A stretch of DNA of 64,000 bases. It comes from Ianthella basta (lineage: Eukaryota > Porifera > Demospongiae > Verongiida > Ianthellidae). The position numbers were made by a program, and so were the translations under genes. The notes beneath the pieces were generated by a model that saw nothing but the letters and a program-made list of their open reading frames with translations, had not been told where the DNA came from and ran no database searches. Positions 10,901-22,900 of this stretch are shown here, piece by piece; the stretch's first letter is position 1; the number at the start of each line of letters is the position of its first letter. The stretch spans positions 4,815,427-4,879,426 of the forward strand of contig OZ025882.1 of the NCBI GenBank assembly GCA_964019415.1, given 5' to 3'.

Positions 10901-13900
10901 TGAGTTGACTGTTGATACTGGTAGTAACATCTCTATTGTCAGACCTGACATACTCAGAGGAATTAACCATAACCTGATACATCCTGTTAGCAGCTGTCTC
11001 AGAACCGTAACTGGGGAAAGAGCCCCTATCCATGGAAAGGGACTGTTACACCTTGGCATTGGATCCCTTGTAGTCCAGCAGGAGCTCTGGGTTGCAGACA
11101 TACATGACGAGTGTATCCTTGGACTTGACTTCCTGCAGTCAAATGGATGTCAGGTAAACCTTCGAGACCAAGCCCTGGTCATTGGTGATGAGGAGTTTCC
11201 CTTGAGGAAGCCATCAACCAGTCCACGACCAAACTGCTGCAGGGTTGTGTTGACAAAGAAAGTTTGTTTGGCCCCACTGGCAGAGGCAATTGTCCCTGTG
11301 GAAGTAGACCCAGTCCACACCGACTACAGAGTGGGGCTCCTGGAGCAGACCCAGCCATCACCCTTTGGGAGCCTACTGGTGGGGAGGACACTTGTTGACC
11401 TGGAAAAAGACAGGATCCCTTTGAGAGTAATGAACCTCTCCCATCAGCCACTAACTCTCAAGAAGGGGACCGAGGTGGCACATTGCAATCTGGTCAGTGC
11501 CATTATTGTTCCAGACGAGACCATTAGCTGTGAAGAACCTATGGAGAATGTTCGGAGAACCAGATCAGTGGAAATCTTACCCACCCACCTGAGGGACCTG
11601 TATAACCGCAGTATCCTAGGGCTGGAAGAAGCAAAGCACCCAGAAGTGCACCAGCTCTTATGTTGTTATTCCGATGTCTTTTCCACAGGTCCAGAAGATA
11701 TTGGGTGTACTGACCTGGTTAAGCACCACATCAATACTGGCCAAGCCGCACCGGTGCGCCAACCACCCAGACGACTTCCCCTAGCGAAGAGAGAAGAAGC
11801 AGAGAAAGCTGTCCGAGAGATGAAAGAGCGAGATGTAATTGAGCCATCCGCAAGTCCCTGGTCATCACCTATTGTGCTCGTACAAAAGAAAGATGGAGGT
11901 ATGAGGTTTTGTGTTGATTACCGCAAGTTGAATGATGTCACACACAAGGACTCCTATCCATTGCCACGAATAGATGACACTCTCGAGGCCTTATCAGGAG
12001 CAAAGTGGTTTTCTGCACTTGATCTCAAGAGCGGTTATTGGCAAGTTCAACTGGATGACAACTCCAAAGAAAAAACTGCCTTTTCAACTGGGAGTGGGCT
12101 ATGGCAGTTCAAGGTTATGCCGTTTGGACTTTGCAATGCCCCGGCCACCTTTGAACGGTTGATGGAACAGGTTCTAGTTGGGCTACCCACATCCATAGCC
12201 CTCGTTTACCTGGATGACATCCTTGTACCTGGACGTACCTTTTCCCAGGAGCTTGCCAACCTGAGACAAGTGTTTGAACGGCTGAGGGAGGCTAAACTGA
12301 AGTTGTCACCAAAGAAGTGCACTCTTTTCCAGAAGGAAGTGAACTACTTGGGTCATGTAGTCAATGAAAAGGGCATCTCCCCAGACCCCTGCAAGGTTGA
12401 GGCAGTCAAGTCCTGGCCTAAGCCTACTACGGCTACCGAAGTGAAGAGCTTCCTGGGCCTTTGCTCCTACTACCGGCGATTCATCAGTTTCTTTGCCGAC
12501 ATTGCACACCCCCTACATCAGAGTGCCACAGTCTCTCCTTTTGAGTGGACACAGGAAGCTGATGATGCCTTCAGCAAACTAAAGCAGATGCTGACAGAGT
12601 CCCCTATTCTTGCCTATCCGCAACTGGATGTTGAGTTTGTGCTTGACACCGATGCAAGTAGCACTGGCATCGGTGCTGTTCTTTCACAGCAGGTTAATGG
12701 ACAAGAGAGGGTGGTTGCTTATTTCAGTCGCGCCTTGAAAGCACCAGAACGCCACTATTGTGTGACCCGTAAAGAGCTACTGGCCATGGTGAAGGCAATC
12801 AGGCACTTTCATGCTTACCTGTATGGTAGGAAGTTTCGGCTTCGCACTGATCATTCAGCTCTTCGTTGGTTGTTGAACTTCCGGCACCCAGAGGGCCAGA
12901 CTGCCAGATGGATTGAGAGTCTCCAGCAGTATGATTTCTCAGTGGAGCACAGGCCCGGTGTTCAACATACCAATGCAGATGCACTCTCAAGACGGCCGTG
13001 CCTGAGAGATACTTGTAGGCACTGTGAACGATTGGAGTCACGAGAGTGGGGGAACAAGCCTCATGACCGTATAACTGGTCAAGATGTACCACAGGTAGCC
13101 ACGCTTGCCTTGAGTGGACCAGAACCCACTGGAGGCAGGTCTTGGGAGAATCTGAGAGAAGCCCAGCTGTGTGATCCAGAGATCAAGCCAGTGTTAGAAT
13201 GGATGGAGAGAAGTAAGGACAAGCCTTCATGGGAGGAGACTGCATCCCACCCTCCAGCCACAAAAGTTTATTGTGCCCAGTGGGAGAGTTTGAAAATCTT
13301 CCATGGAGTGTTGTATCGACTCTGGGAGACACCGTCTGGAGATGCCACTGTCAGGCAGCTGGTGCTCCCCAAGTCCCTGAGAAGGGAGGTTCTGCAGGAG
13401 TTGCACAATGCCCCAACTTCAGGACACTTGGGCATGGCTAAGACCCTCAGTCGTGTCAGGGAGAGATTCTATTGGCTCCAGTGTAGACGTGATGTCCAGG
13501 AGTGGTGTCGAAGCTGTGATCTGTGTGCACAGAAGAGAGGACCTCAGAGAAAACCTAAAGCCCCGCTGAGGACATACAATGTGGGATCCCCTTTGGAGCG
13601 CATAGCCATCGATGTACTGGGCCCACTACCCCCTACAGAAGCAGGCAACAAGTATATCCTTGTCATTGCGGATTACTTCACCAAATGGGTGGAAGCCTAT
13701 CCAATGGTCAATCAAGAAGCAGGGACCATAGCAGAACTACTGGTCCAGGAATTTATCAGCCGGTTTGGGATGCCGTTAATAATTCACACTGACCAGGGGC
13801 GAAATTTTGAGTCAGCTTTATTTGCTGAGATGTGCAAGTTACTAGACATCCAGAAGACCAGAACAACTCCCTACCATCCACAGTCAGATGGCATGGTTGA

Positions 13901-16900
13901 ACGATTCAATAGGACCTTGGAAGCCTTACTTTCTAAGTTCGTTGATCACAACCAGAAGGACTGGGACGAGCACCTCCAGATTCTCCTAATGTCCTACCGT
14001 TCAGCCGTCCATGAGAGTACTGGTTGCTCTCCAGCCAAGCTGATGATGGGGAGAGAACTGACTCTGCCAGTTGACTTGACATTTGGTAGACCTGAAGAAG
14101 AGGAGCCTCAGACAACTGTGGAGTACACCAATGCCCTGCACGAGCGACTTGAGAGGGTCCATGACTTTGCCAGAAACCATCTCAAGCTGGTGACGGACAG
14201 AATGCGGCAGAGGTACGACTCGTCACCGGAGTGTCACAGGCTGCAACCAGGTGACGCAGTCTGGCTCCATAACCCACAGCGGACTAAAGGCCTTTCCCCT
14301 AAGCTTCAACGCCCATGGCAGGGCCCTTTCACCGTCATTAAACGGATCAATGATGTAGTCTACAGGATCAAGCTCAGTCCAACTGCAAAGCCAAAAGTGG
14401 TTCACAGAAATAGACTGTGGAGCTATACTGGGGCTAGCCCTCCAACCTGGTTCCGGGCCCAGGAGCAAACAGTTTCAGCGCCCTGCACCACTACTGATCC
14501 TCAGGCTGATTCGGTACCTAGGGACTCATCAAGCCAACCGAGAAGGAGCAGTCGGACCAGACGCCCTCCTGATCGTTATCACAGTTGATTGAGGAACCAA
14601 ACCCAGTGTGAAGTTAAGGAGGGGAGAGTGTTGTGAAGGCATGTCTCCCAGAGGCTCCGATCACCTGCTGTCATGTAACAATGTGTCATGTAACAATGTG
14701 TAGTGCCACTTTGTCTAGAACTTTCGACACATGCATCTATAAAAGATCACCTCCTCCCTTTGTAACTGCTGCTGTTGTTGTTCAATAAAGCTCCCTGGTT
14801 CCCGTTACCAGTGTCCGTTCGCGTAGTGCCTGTCCCTTACCCTGTCCTCGCTGTCTGGACTTGTCCCATGTACCCCGTGCCCACGACAACGGTACACTGG
14901 CATTGTCAGACATGCAGGAGAAAGCACAGGAAAGGCAGATGGCACATGATGCAAAAATGCAGGAGGATGCAATGAAGTTCCAGCTGAAAATGGAAGCAGA
15001 CAGGGCAAAATTGGAAGCTGACATATCAGCAAGGCTGCAGCAGCAAAACGCACAATTTCGAATGGACATGATGCAGCAGAATCAAGCATTTCAAGCTGAG
15101 CTCTTGAAAAAACTGTTTGAAAAGAAGGACAATCAGTGAGCATGAGTTAATACTTTGATTGTTTACTCCCTACTATATTGGTGCACACTTGTATTGCATC
15201 ATTAGCGAGCGCATCCATGTTGTATTTCATCTACAAAATTACTGGCAGACACATGTACCATTGTCAATTATTATTCTGTGACAAGTACAACTACAGTTCA
15301 CTAATAATTAAAACAGCTGTTCGAATCAGTGTGGAGCAGGCCTGTGGCGATGGATGTATTTGGCAATTGCATCCCTGACACTTGCTGCTGATCCAATCAC
15401 CACATGTGCTTGTAAATTGGCTGGTATGGAGTCTGCATAAGCACTAGCATCTGGAAGCCATCCTAGTTCAAATGGGCACTGGTGCCTTTCACATACATTG
15501 TGCAAAGCACAGCAGACCATCGCCACCTGCCTCACAAACACTGGGTCATTGATTTTACATTGGCCGTCCATAATTTTCCACCGTCCTTTGAGCCTACCAA
15601 ATGCTTGCTCGACAACGCGTCTTGTTCGGATCAAGCTGTAGTTAAAGCTGTGCTTTTGGGGCAAATCACTTGCTTCGTAGCACTTCATGCATGTTGCAGA
15701 CAATGGAAATGCTGCATCAGCAACAAGAAACGGACTCACTTGCACACCTTCAATTGTTTTTGGTGAGTGTGCAAGCCAATCACCGCTACGGATCTTCTGC
15801 CATAAGGTACTGTGACGATAAGTGTACGAGTCTCCAACAGAGCCAGGTCGACCCGCATTAACATAAGTGAATATACCCCTAGCATCAACACATCCTAGTA
15901 CAATAATGGCACAGAAGCGTTTGTAACAAAAATAGGTGTCTCCATAATCTGTTGGCTTCCTGATGGGCATGAAAGTGCCATCCAGCGCACCACCACAACA
16001 AGGCAAACCACACAGCGCCTCAAAATCTACCATGACTTGATCTAGTTCTGATCCAGTGGGAAAACGGATGGCCTCAGGTACAAACTTTGCACGAAGTACA
16101 TCTACACCCTGGTGTACCACAGCAACAACTGTGGACTTCCCAATCGCATACAATGCAGCAAGTTGAGCAAAACTACTAGCTTGAGCTAGCCAATGTAACA
16201 CAATGGCTAGTCTCTTTGCATGAGGCAGTGCTAGCCTTAGATGCGTGGTTTCCTTCTCCAAGTACTTGCCATACGTCTGGGACAGATACCAGAAAGTATC
16301 CTTAGACATGCGGAAATGCTGTAGGTATTGGCTCTCCTCCCAGTCCGGATATCTTCGTCCCATCCTTCGCCACATGTCGCAAACATCTTCTTCCCAAAAA
16401 CCATGGTCTCTTGGCGCTGCCCAAAATCGTCGTGGAGCCCGAAGAGAACGGATGATATCCTGGAAAGCGGGCTGAGCCAAGAGTGACGGCACAAAAAGCA
16501 GCCGTAACAGCGATTCCCGACTTTTCCGCAAGCAGCGCTGGCGAAGAAGAGTAAATAGGGTCCTGCGAAGTCGATTCCTGCGATGAGCGTAGCCGCCGCC
16601 AAGCTGAAACAAGGAAAAAAGGTAAATGCACACGAGCACGATGTCCGCCATTTTCTCTTTGTCTATACAAATAATCTTTCGGTAATAGTAGCAGTGTGAC
16701 CGACCCGCCACGTTCCGGAAACGTCACCGTAACCGCCGCCGTCACCGTCGCCGTCATTTTCGCCGTAGTGTGACCGCCGCCTAAAGGTGACTGTAATGTC
16801 ACCGAAATGTCTGAACAATTGTTAACTTGGGCTAGTGTGCACCAAGCTGCAATGGACAATTATCCTAGCCACTCAAGCCTCTACAAAAGCATGGACTTAA

Positions 16901-19900
16901 GTGTATTGCATACCTTTTACCTGTTTGGGAGATTGGATGAGCCCTGCAGCCCTGAGTGAGATGTGGTCACTGACGCACGCGTTTCTTTACCTCCGTCATT
17001 GCGGCCATGGTTTCGTCAAGCTTCATCAGTTCTGTGATGTTCTCTGCTGCCACTTTGTCTTCTAATGGTACCATTTCTTGAGTACCCTCATTCAGTCCAC
17101 AAATTTCTGATTTCTCTGCTGACGCTGCTAATGTATGCGACATTGCTGCTAGTATTTTCAGTATCTCTGGTGTCTACGTCTTCGCTACTACCATGTCTGC
17201 TTCTGTTCACCATCTCACTTTTATTGCTGCTACTGTTTGCTGTCTTTGAATACTCTCTCTTCCATTGCTGCCTTCGTACCTTGAATTTGAAGTGAACAAG
17301 TGAGGACTCAGGGGACACCTGGGGTCACTAGTAAAGTAGTTAGACACCTGCAAACAACGAATTTGAAGCTGCATGAATACTTAACGAAGTATCATGTATT
17401 CTCCTAACTACATCCAAAGAAAAGCCCACACTTTATGGTACAAACTAGAAACAAATATAGGTTAACACATGGCTCCTTCAGCATTACCCAATATATACAA
17501 GCGACAACCTGGGTGGTCAATTTATAACATCCTTTGGCCTTCAGTCCTCGGGTGTTATAAATTGACCACCGATGTTATATTTGGTAACACCGAAGGGCTG
17601 TGTGTTAAACAAATTTGTAGCCCAGGCAACGAGACTTCCCCCCATTTCTAGGATGCATATGGGAGCAACAGTGTTGGCGCAGTAAGTTGGGCTTCTGCAA
17701 CTGGACAATTGAACCTAAGGCAGACCATGGCTTTCTATCCTCACGCTGAACCTCGATGTGACGAATGTGGCAGACATTTCAGCTGCGGTGCCTCTGCAGA
17801 AAGCTATTCTGGCAAGTCTACAAGGTATCTCTTGCTGGAGCTCTCCTGTTCCTTTTGCCACGTTTCAATGGTACATGATGCCCAGGTTGTCGCTTCTTCT
17901 TGTTCACTGGTATGCAACATTTCCATCCTCCCTAGCGATAGCTATGGGAGGGTGGAGCACATCTAGCTCCTGCGCGGCGAGCTACGTCTTCTTTTCGAGG
18001 GAGGCTTCTCAAAGTCGTGAACGCTCATCAGTTTCGAACAGCTTCTGTCCCAACTAGCTGTAATTTCAACCCATTAGCTGGATTTCATCAGTAGATATAG
18101 CAAGGATCTTTGCCAGCAGAGTCTACTCCTACTGGCACCACTCCTGCCATAACTATAGATGAAGATTGCAAAGGCAATGATGTTCCATTGAGGGTTTCAT
18201 TGTGCACCTTTGAGAGACTGCATAGCTACATAGCTGTATTGTGTTGTGCAATGTTGTTTTGCAAGCTTGGGACCTTCAGGGTTTTAATTAGCCACATCCT
18301 GGTTAATATAAGCCACATCCTGGGTAGTATAAGCCACATTCTGGGTAATATGAATGTCACCCAGGATGTCCTGGGTGATATGAATATTGCCCAGAATGTC
18401 CTTGTGATATGAGATATAACTGGTACACATTTGCTTTGATGTTCAGCCCACCTGGGTACAATAAAAAATATTCTGTGAAAAGTGAATTCGGCACTTCATT
18501 GAATGAAGTATAGTGTTGCTGAACATTGTAGCATTTCAATACCAGAATTTCAATGCTGACAGAATGTGTAATTGTTGCCAATGGCTATGTGCAGCAGTGA
18601 CATATGTTTACGTAGTGTTTTAGGTGTCTGTAGATCGACTTCTGCTGGTGAGATGAGTATGGAATAGGATGTGATAGCTGCTGGGGCCTAGAAAAGGAAA
18701 AATTGGAAGTTAACATAGTCTTATAGCTGATGTGGAAAGAACTAGTTGCTTGAGAATAACTCTATTGCTGTATGCAGTCATAATTTTCCATTCACACATT
18801 GCAACCTTGGCCAGTAGTGTCACCTACTGTTTCTCCTTGCACATCTTTGTTAGGTAATCTACGAATGTAAAGCTTTACTGGTACAAATGGCCTGCCCAGA
18901 TGCTCTTGCTCGTTTGAAGTCAACACCATTGAATGATGAAGCTGAGGAAATCTGGGATATGTACTTTAGTGAACAGCAGCACCTTGGTCTTGATCTGCTG
19001 ATCAGGGAGCAGCTGTCAAGACCTCCAATTGATGACAGGACTATGGGAATTCAACTGCAAGTGACCACACACAGTCGATCCCTAGCTCCAGTTGATGTCT
19101 CTTGGCTATGCAGACAATTGGGGATTGAGAAGAAATCGCTGGATCACATGTATTTAGAAGAACTAGATGCTGAGGCAGACTTTACTGACCGGATCAGGTG
19201 ATTTTGAGTGTGCACATATGTGTGTATCAGCTTTTAAGTATTTTGGTGACTATAGTGATAATCTTATCCTGGCTCTGGAAAGGCTATTTATCTTCTGTCT
19301 TAATTTGTTGTGGGCTCTTCTAGGTCTTCCATATGCATTGATGGCCTATGATGAATATTTGTAATTGCCCATGACATTGAAATGATGATCAGTCATCTTT
19401 TTTGCCCTACTTGCATAATTTTATAGGAGACACATTTCCACTGTAAAAGAAGGCGACACCTACATCCTTGTGCAGTGCTCCTCAGGCCACATGAACAAAG
19501 ACCTCATCTCCTGTGCCCGACATAAGGCAATTGATGAACTGGAGAACTTCCGACAAAGAGAAGAATGGGAGGTGGAGTATGTGAGATGTGAAAGGCAAAT
19601 TCACATGATCTTCATAGTCAGCCTTCCAAAGACTCCAGGTGGCACAAGGTTTGCCTCGTTTCAAGGTGGAAAGTGGTTGTGTGTTCACTTGGATGACCTT
19701 AGGTCTCCTGAAGCAAATACCTTGACATTCATGGCAGCCATTCACCATCCTCTCAGTGAGTTGTTCTACCCAGGTTGTAAAGGTATTGCACTGCACCAAA
19801 GGCTGAGAAACTGTGTTCAGGCTGCAGTGTCAGAAATTCCTGAAGCACTAGACCAACCAAGCCACAAAGTAGAATTGTTGAACACACTACTTGCTGCAAT

Positions 19901-22900
19901 CCCTGAGACCCTGGAAGTCCCCCTAGAAGGTAAGACTTGATGGTGCTGTACGTTTAGTCTTAACCTTATGCTGGCCAATCTGTACTGTGGTACATAGTCA
20001 TGATTAGTCTCACATAGCCAGCCCATTTTCCATTCATGTTTTTCACCCTGTTAGGCACCTTAGTGAATTCAGAGGTTCACTCCTTCTTTGAGGCACATAA
20101 TAGGACCCCTGGTAGACTAGCTGCTTGGCTAAAATGCACTATAATGAAGTACAAACTAGTAACACAGCCCATGAATGGAAACTCATTTGCAGCGCTACTT
20201 GGCGGCCATCTCACTATGACATTTGCATATAATTATAATTGCTTGATGCATTAGTATATTAAGAGCATATCCTTTGTTAGGCACATAATTATTTTATATC
20301 CTGCCTGACCTATAAGCATGTACGCTTAACAATCGATCAGTACAGTATTCTGTAGAATTGTATGTACATACTCAAAGTTATGCCTTCAGTGCCCCTGCCC
20401 GGAGTTTTCCCTAATTACCTTTGCATTCATGCACTTGGGTTAAGCAACATGAACAACTTGGCCTATAAGTAAATTACTGTGTGAATACAAATTTCACAGG
20501 ACAGACATTTCATAAATGCCCGATTTGTGATGATTTCAAACTTATTTTCATGAGCAGTCCAGGCCTGAGAGAAATCTCCATTACACATACAACACTAACA
20601 ACATTCATGGAACAGTGTGACATCTTATGTTACTCAACACACTCATTCCTTTAGTGCAGTCTTGAATGCCTTATACTTTCTTATTGGACTGCATGGAAAT
20701 TGGTGTGCTTGATGTACAGTGTTCTGCCTCAGTAAAGTGTCTGCATAATTGAATAGCCTTGATCATCTTCCACATGAGAGAAACGTTTCTTGACATTGCC
20801 TACCAGTAGCCTTGGCTTCTATGTTTGCACCATCATATGATTTGCACATTCTGCGACATACTTTGTACTGCTCTTTATTCTGTACTACACAATAGGGTCA
20901 TTTTATGGCATCCTTGTTCAAAAGTTGAAGTTAATCATTTCACAGAAAGAAGAACTTCACAGTACAGAAACCTGGGCTATTGCTGAAGCACTCAACCCTC
21001 ACAGTCTTCATGAAGGAGGGACATACTTGAATACCCTCTTGCGAAGAATTGATGATGACCTCACGAGCTACCTTTCTTATACTGTGGAGTATGTTGACCA
21101 ATGGAACAACCTCAGTCTGTACCAGGATGCAAATCTGCAACGGTTCTGGTTGGATGTGTTTAGCCGTGATGAAATTTGCAAGCTTGATTATGCCACAGTC
21201 AAGCGCAGGAGGAATGATGACATTGCTGTTGTACATCAGCCAACAATAGATGTAGGATTGTCATCTACATCCTGCAAGTTTCCATTTTCATGGTTGTTTC
21301 TGTCGGCCATTGAAGACCAGTTTGCCACTTCAGGTATAGTAAAATGTGTTGCGCTACCTGTCAAGCAATTGTGAAACTGTAGTTTATTCATCCCAACTAT
21401 AGTTCCATCCTTTGGTGCATGTGTTGAAAAGATGAAGGCTAAATACCTTGGGAAATTCCTGGACGAATACTCCACAGTAGAAGCTGCTGCCTTTGAGCTG
21501 AATGCATTGTACCTGAAAGATTTTGTTGCCATTGTCTTGCAACCTACTAGTGACAAAGAAGCACAGGTAAGGCATAAGTTCAACTTACTTACAGCATGAT
21601 GTACATTAAGGTACTTTTGCTGGTAAGCCTAGTATCTGTATATTAGCCAGGCCACGGGTATTGAGTGTCATTATCTGTGCATCAGCAAGAGCGCGCCCTA
21701 AATTGTTGCAATTGTACACTCTAGTTCCTATATGTGGATTGGTCTGTACTGTGCTGAGATGGGGCAGTTGCTTTGCACTAAGCCACTGCAGAGAATGCAT
21801 GGCAACCAGCTGCAGTAGCCATACAGATCTGCTGAAATAGCTCTCCATTCCTGTTCGTGTGAGTGTACAGTGTGACCTTCAGACCATACTGGTTGGAGTG
21901 AACATCACCCTGATAATTGGTGTGTTCACAGATCTATGCTTGCGAGCCAGCTACACTAGCATTGGTGTCTCAGTATTTAGTACTAGGCTGAGGGATGAAG
22001 TCCTATTGATATAGCACCTAGTGATCACCTTCTCTCCCAATCATCCAACAACTGAGAACTGAGAAGTGGTATCCAGTGACTACCTTCACTGTTAGAAATT
22101 TGCTGTGATGCTCACACTGATAATTGGTGTGACTCATTTGGATATCCAGCAATTACTGTTCTATCAAAATTGTACCATCTTCTATTTAATCAACGGCATC
22201 ATTGTGGCATTGACTACTTTCAACTTTGTGCCAGTTAAGTAAAGGCACAAAGATGAAAGTAGTCAATGCCACAATGATGCCGTCTTTGTTGTATGGTTGT
22301 GAGGCATGAATCTTGACAAAGCAGCAGAAGTCGAAAATGCAGGCAACGCAAATGAATGTTTTAAAAAGAATACGAGGAGTAAGTTGAATGGAGAGAATAA
22401 GGAGTGAACATAGTTATTAGACAGCATCTTGGGCAGGAAAGTGTATTAGATGTGATAAGGAGAAGGCAGGAAAATTGGAAGGGCAGGTTGAATGAGATGA
22501 ACAGCGACAGAATGACAAAGAAGGTCTATGTAGGAGAGATGGAAGGAAGGAGGCCGAGAGGTAGACCAAGGATGAGATGGAGTGATAATTTTAAGTGATT
22601 TATGTACTGGTATGTAATGTTCAGACTGATACAATACATGTTGTCTTAAGACAGCTTGTCTTAGGGATACCTCCAGAAACTGGAGATATGTATCCTTCAT
22701 TGATTGATTGATTGATTGATTGATTGTAATTAATCATATTCTTCATTTTATTTGCAAATAGGTGCTGGAGATGGTATTGCAAGCTTTCTCTTATCACATC
22801 CTAGAGAGTGTGAATGGTGTTTCACCTCTTCACCGTGTCATGTCCTACCACTATGCCTACCACAAGAATGAGCTGCAATTTTTGAACTACAGGGAGTTGG

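Larger units (their letters stand above)
9204..14896 (+). mobile_element. Gypsy (Ty3-type) LTR retrotransposon, complete
   Basis: Two 268-bp LTRs (9204-9471, 14629-14896) begin TGTTGTG and end GGTACA and look identical by eye. The element has a tRNA-Leu type primer binding site, gag and pol in a -1 overlap, and a polypurine tract before the 3' LTR. The target duplication is CTGG (9200-9203 and 14897-14900). There is no env frame. It is structurally intact and probably a very recent insertion. Confidence 0.97.
8546..15139 (+). pseudogene. Harbinger Myb/SANT-like DNA-binding protein, split by Gypsy insertion
   Basis: The N-terminal part (8546-9203) has a Myb/SANT-like helix set beginning KWTPDIERRLIDIWADII, followed by an acidic and Ser/Pro-rich linker (SDSEEDEDDI) and a Lys-rich patch. 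The C-terminal part (14897-15139) is a coiled coil rich in Gln, Met and Lys with many Glu and Asp, ending at TGA 15137-15139. The Gypsy element sits between them. Removing it with one copy of the CTGG duplication keeps the same frame, giving 298 codons. In Harbinger transposons this partner protein helps the transposase enter the nucleus and bind the ends. As it stands the gene is broken; read-through would stop in the LTR shortly after residue 219. Confidence 0.88.
8340..16781. mobile_element. PIF/Harbinger DNA transposon 1, interrupted by a Gypsy element
   Basis: Terminal inverted repeats start GGCGGCGGTCACACTACGGC at 8340 and end with its complement at 16781. They match for about 40 bases with one difference. 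The flanking 3-bp target duplication is TAA (8337-8339 and 16782-16784), the hallmark of PIF/Harbinger. Inside are the two expected genes in convergent orientation, a Myb-like gene (+) and a DDE transposase (-). Without the inserted LTR element and one CTGG duplicate the transposon would be 2,745 bp. It occupies most of gene A's 10.9-kb intron 8. Confidence 0.95.
16785..18853. other. Gene A intron 8, part right of Harbinger 1
   Basis: 2.1 kb with no recognised gene. It holds an inverted repeat at 17512-17530/17552-17570 and a tandem/inverted array at 18287-18410. An open frame around 17758-18057 has no known motifs. Confidence 0.6.

Noticed and set aside
14589-14628. Search for an env gene after pol
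   Set aside because: Only about 40 bases separate the pol stop from the 3' LTR, so there is no space for one.
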